The notes beneath the pieces are model-generated. The model was given only the letters and a program-made list of their open reading frames with translations. It searched no databases and was not told the DNA's origin. A stretch of DNA of 38,318 bases from the IMG/VR virus record IMGVR_UViG_3300043409_001807, positions 1-38,318 of that record; one strand, given 5' to 3'. A program made the translations under genes and the position numbers. Positions 19,345-27,023 of the stretch are shown one piece after another. Source of the stretch: a virus. Position 1 is the first letter of the stretch. Every line of letters starts with the position of its first letter.

Positions 19345-21783
19345 TTAGATATCGTTTGGCATTGTTCCCCAATCGGTGCCCCAATGACCTTCGAAAGGAA
19401 TTGTGATTGGAACTCCATCAATAATGATTTCATTTTGGAAGTAGGAGCTGAACTTTGCAAGAGCCCAGGTTCGTCTGTCAGAAGGCCACTGAGCAACGAT
19501 TGCATCATGGACTTGATGAAGAGGTTCGATGATAGGGAGTCCGTTGGGGGTCCAATTATCAGGGTCTGTCCAGAGTTTGTGGAGTGCGAGTTTGGTCGCA
19601 TAGGTGGTGTTGTGTTGGGGGATGTGTGAGTAGGCGGCACGTTGGGTGACAGCGTCTTTAGGGCGTCCGAAGAAGCGACGGACGTGGCCAGAGGCGGCAG
19701 TGAGACGACCTTCGGTTAGGAGAAGGTAGTCGATTCGTTGCTGGGAGAGCTGGATGCCGGGGTAACGTGCGAGGTAGAGTTTTTGGAGAATGTCACAGTC
19801 ACGGACAGGGACGAACACAGGTACGCCTGACTTTTTGTGCGATTGTTTGAGAAGGTTTTCCGACATGGTTGGAGGCTTCATCGCGTAGTTGGAGCCGTGT
19901 TGGACAGCTTTGCAGGCATCGTAGAGCCAGCCTTTGCGGTTGAAGCGGCTGCTTAGATCGGCGATCTCTGCTCGTGATAAGCTGTTGATAGTAGAACGGA
20001 AGGAAGCCGCAGCTTTTTGCGAGAGCCCTTTGGTCGAGGCGATGAACTCTTCATACATGAGTCCGATGATGATGGCGGGTTTAAGCCCGTATCGGTAATC
20101 TTCGAGCATGGTGGAATCTCCAGCGACATGACACTGGATTGCAACTGTCCAGCCATCAGCACCAGATAAGTCAACCTCGCCGAGATCGTAGCCCTCGTCT
20201 GCACGATAGAGTCGGCGAACTTTTTTCTGAATGGTTTGTAGATTAGCGCCAGATTTTGTTGGCGAACCAGAGCAAGACAGTCGTCCAGTGTCTGTTCCAA
20301 CAATGGTGTAAGAACAGCGCACTCGTTGATCAAGGTCTGTAGAGATTTCGAGCTGTTCGCCGAGAGATTCAAGTGTTCGATGACGCAGGGCATGAGCGAC
20401 GACAACAGGTTTGTCGTATTTCTGCATGAGCTTGAGGAGGGCGTTGACATCTGTGGTGACTTTCTGCTCGCCGGTTTTGTGGTCCTTGTTGTATTGAGTT
20501 TCATAGCGGTATTGCTTGTAGAACAAATCGGCGACCTGCTTTGGGGAGCGCATGTTGACCGATTTACCTGCGAGGGTTTGGATACGAGATTCTGTAACGT
20601 CGATCTCATGGTTGACTTTGGAAAGGTATTCGAAGGCATCGTTGGGGCGATAGGCAAATCCACGCAGTTCACTGTAGAGGATGGCTGGGAGAAGTTCCAT
20701 GTTGAGTTTGAAGTGAGCAAGCGCTGCTGGCTTCATGATTCGTTGATGGATTTCTTTCAGTTGGAATGTGTAAGCGGCGTCTTTGAGACAGTAGAGATAA
20801 TGGGTTAGTTTATCTTTAATGTGTTTCTCGTCTTTGTAGTATGGCCAGTTGGTGTAAATGGATACTTGGGTTTCGAGAGCTTTGGGAAGTTCGGGGTAGA
20901 TCTCCCAACCGGAGACTAGTGTATCCCAGGTGACGCCACGTAGCATGCAACTCCAAAGCCAAGAGAGTACGAAATTATCATAGAGAGAATTTTGTAGGAT
21001 TTTGTGGATGTTTGGGTTGTCAGCTACTGTGCCGAATGCACGCAGGATGTTACGAGTGTTGGCCTCGGAGAAATCCCACGGGTTGACAATGAAGGCAGAG
21101 GTAGGGGAAGTGGCGATGCCGATGCACTTCACCCCTTGCTCGTTAGGGTATTTTTTGTCCTCAGGATTGGGGATACCACCTTCGATGTCGACTGAGATTT
21201 CATCGCCGTCTTTGATAGCCATTAGACGGTCGACAACTTCGTTCGCAGGCAGGTCGTTTTGGAGATCAAGCGTGGGGAGTTTGATGTCAGGTGTGAGAGA
21301 CTGGCGTTTGAGCTTCTTGAAATCGAAAGCGGTGAGGGCTTGCTTTTCCGAGTTGGCAACAGTTTCTTTGGCAGTGTAAATCGCCATGCACTTGAAGTTA
21401 TAAAAAGGTGACCCAGCATCCCGACAGATAAACACGCTTCCACGGTATCTGTCGAGAGTGGTGTCAATGCCAGCCAGTCGTAAGCAGGTGCGTCCGACTA
21501 ACAAGATGATGTTAGGTTGGAAGTCGGATAGGTCGGCACGCAGTTCGATGATATTGCCAAGGATGCCTGGGTCGGACAGGGAGGGTTTGTCAAACCCCGT
21601 GTCATTAACGCAGGCAAGGTAACAAGAAGAGACTACGATGTCGTTTTTGCGGAGTTCGTTTAGCACCATGTCACCGAGAGGCCCGCTGAAAGGTCGCTTA
21701 TTGGCGACGTCATAGGCGGTGCGGAGGTCAGTGACAAGGGCGATGCGATTTTCCAGCTGCATGACTGGCTTGGCTTTTAGCAT
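19345..21783 (-). CDS. DNA polymerase, family A, with N-terminal uracil-DNA-glycosylase-like domain
   Basis: 812 residues; replicates the phage genome. Residues 1-150 resemble a family 4 UDG fold (PFSGPLGDMVLNEL, then NIILLVGRTCLRLAGI), as known for the SPO1 polymerase; the canonical catalytic residues are not apparent, so it is probably structural. Residues 195-345 form a 3'-5' exonuclease with DIE (D199, E201), the NSLYD motif and YCLKD. The polymerase domain has TGRLSCSGSP, motif A DLSGADG (D538), motif B KAVQHGSNY (625-633) and motif C QVHDA (H759, D760). There are two departures: motif A has Ser-Gly in place of the usual SQIEL, and motif C is HDA rather than HDE. Exonuclease and polymerase both look active. 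The ATG at 21783 overlaps the small upstream gene. Confidence 0.92.
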   Translation of the reverse strand: MLKAKPVMQLENRIALVTDLRTAYDVANKRPFSGPLGDMVLNELRKNDIVVSSCYLACVNDTGFDKPSLSDPGILGNIIELRADLSDFQPNIILLVGRTCLRLAGIDTTLDRYRGSVFICRDAGSPFYNFKCMAIYTAKETVANSEKQALTAFDFKKLKRQSLTPDIKLPTLDLQNDLPANEVVDRLMAIKDGDEISVDIEGGIPNPEDKKYPNEQGVKCIGIATSPTSAFIVNPWDFSEANTRNILRAFGTVADNPNIHKILQNSLYDNFVLSWLWSCMLRGVTWDTLVSGWEIYPELPKALETQVSIYTNWPYYKDEKHIKDKLTHYLYCLKDAAYTFQLKEIHQRIMKPAALAHFKLNMELLPAILYSELRGFAYRPNDAFEYLSKVNHEIDVTESRIQTLAGKSVNMRSPKQVADLFYKQYRYETQYNKDHKTGEQKVTTDVNALLKLMQKYDKPVVVAHALRHRTLESLGEQLEISTDLDQRVRCSYTIVGTDTGRLSCSGSPTKSGANLQTIQKKVRRLYRADEGYDLGEVDLSGADGWTVAIQCHVAGDSTMLEDYRYGLKPAIIIGLMYEEFIASTKGLSQKAAASFRSTINSLSRAEIADLSSRFNRKGWLYDACKAVQHGSNYAMKPPTMSENLLKQSHKKSGVPVFVPVRDCDILQKLYLARYPGIQLSQQRIDYLLLTEGRLTAASGHVRRFFGRPKDAVTQRAAYSHIPQHNTTYATKLALHKLWTDPDNWTPNGLPIIEPLHQVHDAIVAQWPSDRRTWALAKFSSYFQNEIIIDGVPITIPFEGHWGTDWGTMPNDI

Positions 21784-21953
21784 AGGAGGAGTTCTTGGCG
21801 GAGTTGTTTGATTCGAGTTGGCGCACAGGTAGACCAGATCACGTAAGGGACGGTAGGTGGTTGGAGTTTAATCCAATCCAGCGTGTCCTCATAAAGGCGG
21901 ATCTTTTCTTTGATGAGTGCAGAGTTCAGTTGGGTTTTGGTAGGTTGGCTCAT
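21777..21953 (-). CDS. Small hypothetical protein, 58 aa
   Basis: A short gene between methyltransferase and polymerase. ATG at 21953 overlaps the methyltransferase stop as ATGA, and its TAA lies 5 nt inside the polymerase gene. The product is hydrophilic and helical: MSQPTKTQLNSALIKEKI, then YEDTLDWIKLQPP and a C-terminal RIKQLRQELLLC. The tight overlaps on both sides, with no other way to fill 166 nt, make it a real coupled gene. No function is recognised. Confidence 0.72.
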   Translation of the reverse strand: MSQPTKTQLNSALIKEKIRLYEDTLDWIKLQPPTVPYVIWSTCAPTRIKQLRQELLLC

Positions 21954-23563
21954 GTGAATTCGATGCTGTCTCCGGCGATTTCCTTACATTGATTGCGGAT
22001 GCTTTCGACGAGGAGTGGGTATTGCTCAGGGTTTTTCTCAATACCAACGACGTCGATACCAAGATTGATTGCTGCACGCACGAGGGAACCACCACCTGCG
22101 AAACAGTCTAGCATCGTCATGCCAGGGGTGATCGATGAGTTGATCAGTGTGCGGGAGATGGAGAATGGTTTGAGGAACGGGTTGGTTTGCATGTGGCGCT
22201 CACCGGTCACATCAGCAACGAACCAGTTGACTGGCATTGGGGTGCGTAGGACGGTTTGACCTTTGTGCAGATACATGACGTATTCGATGGCCTTGGTGGG
22301 GTTTTTGTAGGCCGCATCGTTTTTAGCTTTGCCAGGTGGTTTGCACCAGATGACAGGCCAGTTGGTTACTGTGAACCCAGCCTCTTCACCCCACTTGGTC
22401 ATCTTCTCCCAATGGACAATGTCGCACCAGAGGATGAGATGTGACTTGTCTTTCAGGATACGATAGGCAGGTTTGAAGAAGCGCGAGAGAAGGTCGAGGT
22501 TCTCGTCTACGTCGTGGGCGTCTTTGACCAGACCGATCGAGCCAAGTTCTTCCAGATTTTTCATCTCGATTCCGAATGGAGGGTCAGAATAGATGAGGTC
22601 AAAGGAAGCAGCGGATTGCTGTTCCATCCACTCGATACAGTCAGCAAGGACGATCATCTTGGACAGAGGGATCTTACGGCGTTCGAGCAGTTGGGTATCA
22701 AGAGGAGCGATTTCCGGCAGGCCCAGGTCGAGATCGAGGATATCGACTGCACCGGGCGTAGTGTTAGCAGACGCTTTAGGTGCATTCGGGAGAGTGGCCT
22801 GTCCGAGCAGAGTTGTTTTGGCGGCAGGTGCGATCGGGGTAAATCCAGGATTAGTTGGAGCAAGTCCGGAGCGGTTCTGTTGTCGTGCATGAGCTTCCTT
22901 GATCGCCTCGGCTTCAAACCTGGACATGATCAGTTTGTAGGCTGCCGTGTAGGTGTCACAAGCTGCCACGTCTTTGTCTCCCGCTTCGAGTGCTTTACCG
23001 ACGAGCAACATGTAGGAGACTGTGCAGACCTTGACACCAAGCACGTGACCGGTTGCTTCCATAGTCCAGTTTTGGAATTTGGAACTTTCTCGACGAACGT
23101 TCTCCTGATGAACGAACAGGATACCACGGACTTTGTCTTTCCAATCCATCTCCTGACGACGGAAGTTTTCCTCCAGCTCTTTGGTGGTGGATTCTGCACG
23201 GGAGAGTTCAAAGGTGAAATCGTTGTAGGGGATTTCACGTTGGTCTTCCGGCATCATCCGCCAGGCTTGAAGGCGTGACCACCCAGCAATGAGTTCGTAA
23301 CGATCAAGGGCTTTGTTGTAGAAGAGTGTGATAGGTTGGATGAGGCCGTGCTGGGCAATGGAAGGGAAGAGTTCCTCTTGGATGTATGCGAGAACTTTTG
23401 GAGTGGGTGTGCGCCAGCGTGGACCGATGTGGACTTTGTCGATGTGGATGAGGCCTTGACCACGAGCGTGGTTGGTGGTGAAAACAATAGGAGCGTGGCG
23501 AGCTTCGGTGGTGGCGATAGCTTCGGGCTCGACAGCGGAGGAAGTGGTGGTTGCGTCGGACAT
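21950..23563 (-). CDS. ParB-like domain fused to DNA methyltransferase
   Basis: 537 residues from ATG at 23563 (MSDATTTSSA); an upstream 30-codon extension is rejected. Residues ~35-150 are ParB/Srx-like: IHIDKVHIGP, HGLIQPITLF, YELIAGWSRLQAW and KELEENFRRQEMDWKDK. Residues ~230-290 are a linker. The C-terminal half is an amino-methyltransferase with motif IV DPPF (327-330) before motif I LDCFAGGGS (~490-500) and GIEKNPEQYP, the order of beta-class N6-adenine or N4-cytosine enzymes. It probably methylates phage DNA to escape host restriction, with ParB supplying DNA binding. There is no partner restriction gene. The start lies in TAACACT|ATG. Confidence 0.88.
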   Translation of the reverse strand: MSDATTTSSAVEPEAIATTEARHAPIVFTTNHARGQGLIHIDKVHIGPRWRTPTPKVLAYIQEELFPSIAQHGLIQPITLFYNKALDRYELIAGWSRLQAWRMMPEDQREIPYNDFTFELSRAESTTKELEENFRRQEMDWKDKVRGILFVHQENVRRESSKFQNWTMEATGHVLGVKVCTVSYMLLVGKALEAGDKDVAACDTYTAAYKLIMSRFEAEAIKEAHARQQNRSGLAPTNPGFTPIAPAAKTTLLGQATLPNAPKASANTTPGAVDILDLDLGLPEIAPLDTQLLERRKIPLSKMIVLADCIEWMEQQSAASFDLIYSDPPFGIEMKNLEELGSIGLVKDAHDVDENLDLLSRFFKPAYRILKDKSHLILWCDIVHWEKMTKWGEEAGFTVTNWPVIWCKPPGKAKNDAAYKNPTKAIEYVMYLHKGQTVLRTPMPVNWFVADVTGERHMQTNPFLKPFSISRTLINSSITPGMTMLDCFAGGGSLVRAAINLGIDVVGIEKNPEQYPLLVESIRNQCKEIAGDSIEFT

Positions 23564-23567
23564 AGTG

Positions 23568-23903
23568 TTAGAGTGCAAGAGATTCAAGGATACGTTGGAT
23601 TTTATAAAGGTGATCACTGAGATGGTTGTTGTTACGGCAGAGATCAGCACCAAGAAGGGAGCGACTCTCGTTTGAAGAAGAATTGATAGGCTCTGGGTCT
23701 TTTAGATCGAGCACACGTTGCAATCGTTTGGTAAGCTCATCAAGCGCAAAGTCGAGCGAACCTAGTAGGTCATCTTGGCGTGATAGTTGAAATGAGATTT
23801 CTTCCGCAAGGGGTTGTTGACCAATGGGAGGATTGACTGGCCTTGCGTTGTCAGAAAGTGGAGTAAACCGTTTAGTCGTATAAGGAGATTCGCAATGATT
23901 CAT
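23568..23903 (-). CDS. Hypothetical protein, 111 aa
   Basis: Starts at ATG 23903 (MNHCESPYTTKRF) and ends 4 nt before the ParB-methyltransferase gene at TAA-CACT-ATG. Hydrophilic, predicted mainly helical (LDFALDELTKRLQRVLDLKD; LYKIQRILESLAL), without a recognisable domain. It follows a terminator (23922-23956), so it is the first gene of the polymerase cassette and must have its own promoter, which I could not identify. Confidence 0.62.
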   Translation of the reverse strand: MNHCESPYTTKRFTPLSDNARPVNPPIGQQPLAEEISFQLSRQDDLLGSLDFALDELTKRLQRVLDLKDPEPINSSSNESRSLLGADLCRNNNHLSDHLYKIQRILESLAL

Positions 23904-23921
23904 AGTGGTAAGGAAATTTGA

Positions 23922-23956
23922 TGACAAAAAAGTGGGCAGTTTCAACTCATGCCCAG
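23922..23956 (-). terminator. Intrinsic terminator after the 194-aa gene
   Basis: Minus strand: stem TGGGCA, loop, TGCCCA, then CTTTTTTGTC. It lies 13 nt after the stop at 23969 and separates two minus-strand cassettes. Confidence 0.72.
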
Positions 23957-23968
23957 GAGTTTTTCAGC

Positions 23969-24553
23969 TTATGCCTGTGGGAACTTCATCGACTTGATGA
24001 TGTTCTTCGGACCAAACGTGGTGCCTTCCTGCGGAGCCTCGACTTCGATCTTCGCTTCGACGATTGCGTCCTTCATGTCCTCGAGGAGAGCACGATTGAA
24101 CTTAGGTCGGTTGTCTTTGTCGGTGCCATAGATGGCGTCGATAACGACGGCGAGATCCGTCAACCAGCGGTCAGCATTGTAGTCGGGATCACCGGCTTTC
24201 TTTGCGTTCGGCTGGAGCGGGCAGTATTTGATGATGAGCCCAGTGCCAGGAGGGAGCATGACGCCCTCAGTGGACACAGCTGCTTCTGCATTGGTGAAGT
24301 AGAACACGGCGTTGAAACCGGTGGCGTCTTTGTTCGGTTTGCGGTCAGCTTTTTTGAGCTTCAGCTTGATGCTGCTGTTCTTTTCCAGAAGCGGCACAGA
24401 AGTGTCGACTCCGGTCACGTCGATTTCGAAATCGTCATCGTTGTCACCAGAGTGCATTGGCTCGTCGTGCCCTTCGGACGAGAAACCACCAGCGTCTGGA
24501 ACTTCACCAGCTGCATTGAGGAGGAATGGGAATAGGAGTGGATTGAGTTTCAT
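23969..24553 (-). CDS. Acidic protein, possible ssDNA-binding or replication accessory protein
   Basis: 194 residues from ATG 24553 (MKLNPLLFPFLLN). The N-terminal part is acidic (SGDNDDDFEIDV), residues ~60-115 are beta-rich with basic residues (IKLKLKKADRKPNKDATGFN), and the end has SMKFPQA. It is preceded by a strikingly A/C-rich, G-free leader (AACCAAACAAACAAAACAAA) shared with the gene at 30139, a sign of strong expression, and followed by a terminator, so it is a single-gene unit. Abundant, single-gene and placed in the replication region fits a ssDNA-binding protein, but there is no diagnostic OB motif visible. The frame stays open upstream to 24730; those codons are the leader. Confidence 0.6.
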   Translation of the reverse strand: MKLNPLLFPFLLNAAGEVPDAGGFSSEGHDEPMHSGDNDDDFEIDVTGVDTSVPLLEKNSSIKLKLKKADRKPNKDATGFNAVFYFTNAEAAVSTEGVMLPPGTGLIIKYCPLQPNAKKAGDPDYNADRWLTDLAVVIDAIYGTDKDNRPKFNRALLEDMKDAIVEAKIEVEAPQEGTTFGPKNIIKSMKFPQA

Positions 24554-24787
24554 AGGTATCTTTGTTTTGTTTGTTTGGTTTGGGTTTGACCACACTGGCG
24601 TTGTCGCACGGGTGGAAATTGGTTTGTTGCCCGTCGTTACAGTGACGGAGCCGAGGCTGGCAAGTGCTTTAACGACATTGCTCTGGTCGTCTTGTCCTAC
24701 TATGTCCACGGACGCCGACAAGCAACGCATCCGATTTGGCAGTCCCTTTATACGGTGGGATCAGCAAATCTCCGTTTGAGCCGGGAC
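24554..24787. other. Intergenic leader region of the 194-aa gene
   Basis: 234 nt without a supported gene. On the minus strand it holds the A/C-rich leader directly before the ATG at 24553. An in-frame extension (24554-24730) and a 25-codon plus-strand ORF (24702-24779) are present but not supported. No clear promoter was seen. Confidence 0.45.
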
Positions 24788-24994
24788 TCAAATTGTTGCG
24801 GGCTGATCAAACTGTGGCAGCGCCTTGGTGAACGCGAGTGGGTTCTCCGATTCTGCGTTCTCTCCTGCTCGCTGCCAAGCTGCCACTGAAATCACTTCGA
24901 CACCGTCGATCTCCAATGACTCCTGAATTTGTTCTCTCATCCCTTCGAGTGAATCATCACCCGTTTGCACTCGGACTAGGTAGGTCGCTTCCAT
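24788..24994 (-). CDS. Small hypothetical protein, 68 aa
   Basis: Start ATG 24994 (MEATYLVRVQTGDDS), 38 nt inside the preceding DnaQ-like gene. The N-terminal 45 residues suggest a beta-alpha-beta fold (ATYLVRVQT, then MREQIQESLEIDG, then VEVISVAAW). No function is recognised. It is the last gene of the recombination cassette before the leader of the 194-aa gene. Confidence 0.62.
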   Translation of the reverse strand: MEATYLVRVQTGDDSLEGMREQIQESLEIDGVEVISVAAWQRAGENAESENPLAFTKALPQFDQPATI

Positions 24995-25547
24995 ATAGGT
25001 GTTTGAAATAGATTTGATACGTTGCTTCGAGATCGAACAAGACATCAGGTCGTGTCCGAAGAGGTGCTCTAAAGAAGTGCGAGTAGGCCTCATCCAACCT
25101 TGGCCACTTTGGTTTGTTGAAACGTCCAGGTAATGCGACGGTGTCAGTCACCATCTTCATCACACTTTGGGTTAACAACCGACGGAAGTTTGGTTCTTTG
25201 CCATACATCCACCAGAACTCAGCCTTCAGAGGCAGCATCGCATACGTGTAGTTGAATGCGATTAACCGCTCGGAGGACTGGCACAATTTACGAAACGTGT
25301 CTAAAGCCTCGGATAAAGACACGCCAGAATTGCAGTCAAGCTGGCTTACGTGAGAAAACAGTTCCATCTTATTGGTGATTTCGATCTCCTGTTGGATGTA
25401 AAGTTTCTCTGCTTGAACCACCTCGCCTTTGATGTCAGTTTGAATCAAGGCCAACGCCAATAGACGAGGTGCGTTTTCACTTTTGTAGTCCAACTCGGTG
25501 CCGACTTCTGGACGATGGGTCATCGCCGTGTTGAAAAACAGATTCAT
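24957..25547 (-). CDS. DnaQ-fold exonuclease homologue, catalytic residues degenerate
   Basis: 196 residues with the overall pattern of DEDDh exonucleases: LFFNTAMT, then APRLLALALIQTD, EKLYIQQE, LIAFNYTYAMLPL, VALPGRFNKPKWPRLDEAY and DVLFDLEATYQIYF. The catalytic positions are largely changed: motif I DxE is N6-T-A8, motif II aspartate is A103, motif III histidine is P167; only D172 remains. The strongly conserved LPGR..KWP.L.E.Y segment shows that it is a true homologue. It is therefore probably an inactive, structural or DNA-binding relative rather than a nuclease. ATG 25547 overlaps the upstream stop (ATGA). Confidence 0.75.
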   Translation of the reverse strand: MNLFFNTAMTHRPEVGTELDYKSENAPRLLALALIQTDIKGEVVQAEKLYIQQEIEITNKMELFSHVSQLDCNSGVSLSEALDTFRKLCQSSERLIAFNYTYAMLPLKAEFWWMYGKEPNFRRLLTQSVMKMVTDTVALPGRFNKPKWPRLDEAYSHFFRAPLRTRPDVLFDLEATYQIYFKHLYGSDLPSPSANG

Positions 25548-25810
25548 ATATCATCCTCACCTGCAAGAACCAGCTGTTCAATGCAGAGTGAATACCCCAC
25601 AGTGTCCACTTGGTTGTCCAGCTTGTTAGAGGTTTTGGCCCGACTCGTTTTGAGGAGAATCATCAGGTTGCCGACGTCCTTCGGGGTTACATGGATACCA
25701 AGATAGGCAGTCCACAATCCCGCGATACGTCCAAACGATTCAACCACATCGCCATAGTCTTTCTTACGATCACCTTCGACGGCAGTTTTTGCTTGGTCTA
25801 AACAACTCAT
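25544..25810 (-). CDS. DUF6378-like protein, 88 aa
   Basis: Contains the pattern GDRKKDYGDVVESFGRIAGL-W..YLG..VTPKDVGNLMILLKTSRA...DN.VD..GY, which I recognise as the small phage DUF6378 family (helical, often encoded near nucleotide-metabolism genes). The biochemical function is unknown. ATG at 25810 has a good AAAGGAG 8 nt upstream, and it overlaps both neighbours by 4 nt, so it is translationally coupled to the Sak4-like ATPase and the DnaQ-like gene. Confidence 0.75.
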   Translation of the reverse strand: MSCLDQAKTAVEGDRKKDYGDVVESFGRIAGLWTAYLGIHVTPKDVGNLMILLKTSRAKTSNKLDNQVDTVGYSLCIEQLVLAGEDDI

Positions 25811-26772
25811 TTGAAAATCTCCTTTACTTTTTTGAGGTCAACTTCGATACGACTGCCCAACTGGAGGGCACTTTTCAGCCCAAGCTTCTGCAGCTTGTTG
25901 CCGCCCACCGTCTGGATGTAACACTTATCCACCAGCTGTCCCGGTGGCCCGCTCGACTCACGCGTGAACTTCCAAGCTTCGGTGAACATGCCCGACACCG
26001 CCTCTTTGAAACTGCCCGGGCAAGCGATGAAGGTTTTCATGCTCTTGTCATCCCGCTCAATGTCCTGCGTGTGGGCGGAGACATAGAGATGCATATCATA
26101 CGCACTGAGAGCGATGAAGAACTGGCTTAAGAGTGATGCCAACCGGCCAAAGTCTGGCAGCGTGAACTGCTCGTCTTGGGTTTTGTCCGACATCACATCA
26201 CCAATAGTTTTTCCTTCCTGCCTTCTCACTTCATCCATCGCTGCAGTCGCCAGCGCGGTCAAGCTATCAAGGAACAAAGTCTTTCTCGGCTTCATCCTCC
26301 CAGCTTTGATTTCGTTAAACACAAAGGTCAAGGTGCGAGTCAATGCCCTCCACCGATTAACACGAGGTTGCAAATCCCCATTCTCATCAAGGAAAGGATT
26401 GACAATAATCGTGTCGTCCATCTGCTCCTGTGTCAACAACCCATGCTTTTGCAGGAAGTTGATCGGCCCCACAATATTGTTGTCCATGTCAAAGATCAAA
26501 GGCGATGGCATCATGAGGCCGAACACCGTCTTACCTGTGCCTGGCTCACCAATCGCCAACACCCTGCTCCTGGGCTTCAACTTGATCTGCCCCATGGTAA
26601 AGATTTTTGGAAGACTGATCGGAGCCGGTTGAGCCACACCTGCTTTTTGTGGGATCGGGCGGGCGACTGGCTTTGCTGCGAGTGGAGCCGTCTTAGCAAC
26701 AGTTGGGATTGTTGCCGGATTAACTTTTGTCTGTGTCGGTTCATCGACTGCTGGAGGTAGTATGTCACTCAT
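25807..26772 (-). CDS. Sak4-like/AAA_24 P-loop ATPase (recombination)
   Basis: 321 residues. RecA-like ATPase of the phage nucleotide-binding group: Walker A GEPGTGKT (75-82), Walker B KTLFLDS (164-170), sensor-like HLYVSAHTQ near residue 228. The N-terminal 55 residues are a disordered Pro/Ala tail. In phages these act as single-strand annealing or recombination mediators with an ssDNA-binding protein. It shares an operon with a Cas4-like nuclease, which fits a recombination module. Hairpin motif copy 'b' lies 35 nt before its ATG inside the upstream small gene. ATG 26772 overlaps the upstream stop. Confidence 0.78.
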   Translation of the reverse strand: MSDILPPAVDEPTQTKVNPATIPTVAKTAPLAAKPVARPIPQKAGVAQPAPISLPKIFTMGQIKLKPRSRVLAIGEPGTGKTVFGLMMPSPLIFDMDNNIVGPINFLQKHGLLTQEQMDDTIIVNPFLDENGDLQPRVNRWRALTRTLTFVFNEIKAGRMKPRKTLFLDSLTALATAAMDEVRRQEGKTIGDVMSDKTQDEQFTLPDFGRLASLLSQFFIALSAYDMHLYVSAHTQDIERDDKSMKTFIACPGSFKEAVSGMFTEAWKFTRESSGPPGQLVDKCYIQTVGGNKLQKLGLKSALQLGSRIEVDLKKVKEIFK

Positions 26773-27023
26773 GAGTTTGAGGGGCTGGGGGTTTCATTAA
26801 CGATTGAGGTGGGTTTCGGTGGCAGAACGCCACAAGGTTTGACGGGGGTGGGGGAGGCAACATGGAGGATGATTTGGTGGTGGTCTGCCATGTAGACTAG
26901 AGTGGCAGGGAGGTGGAGGGAGTTGATTGCGGCTTCGACGCGTCGGAGGATGGCGGTTTTGCCGATGCCGGTTCGACCTGTGGCGGTGATGGTGAGCTTG
27001 ATGGGGTAGGGTAAGGTGGACAT
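26769..27023 (-). CDS. Mini P-loop protein, 84 aa
   Basis: An unusually short NTP-binding protein: strand LTITATG, Walker A GRTGIGKT (16-23), helix AILRRVEAAINSL, strand TLVYMADHH, then a Pro/Ser-rich tail. It lacks Walker B and the rest of a P-loop fold, so it cannot be a complete ATPase alone; it may bind a partner or a nucleotide only. Coupling on both sides (TGATG with the nuclease, ATGA with the ATPase) suggests a complex with the 321-aa ATPase. The tail-coding DNA carries hairpin motif copy 'b'. Confidence 0.7.
   Translation of the reverse strand: MSTLPYPIKLTITATGRTGIGKTAILRRVEAAINSLHLPATLVYMADHHQIILHVASPTPVKPCGVLPPKPTSIVNETPSPSNS
26808..26833 (-). promoter_or_regulatory. Leader hairpin motif, copy b (upstream of Sak4-like gene)
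   Basis: Minus strand: GTGGCGTTCTG, CCA, CCGAAACCCACC, 35 nt before the ATG at 26772, inside the 84-aa gene where it encodes GVLPPKPTS. A second copy, in another frame elsewhere, encodes LLSATEAHQ, so conservation is at the nucleic-acid level. Confidence 0.55.

Noticed and set aside
22514-23278. 254-codon plus-strand frame inside the ParB-methyltransferase gene
   Set aside because: It is antisense to a gene with clear motifs and has no recognisable features.
21950-23563. Complete restriction-modification system
   Set aside because: Only a methyltransferase with a ParB domain is present; no endonuclease gene is adjacent.
24702-24779. 25-codon plus-strand ORF with CTACT before ATG
   Set aside because: Too short, opposite in direction to all neighbours and in a leader region.
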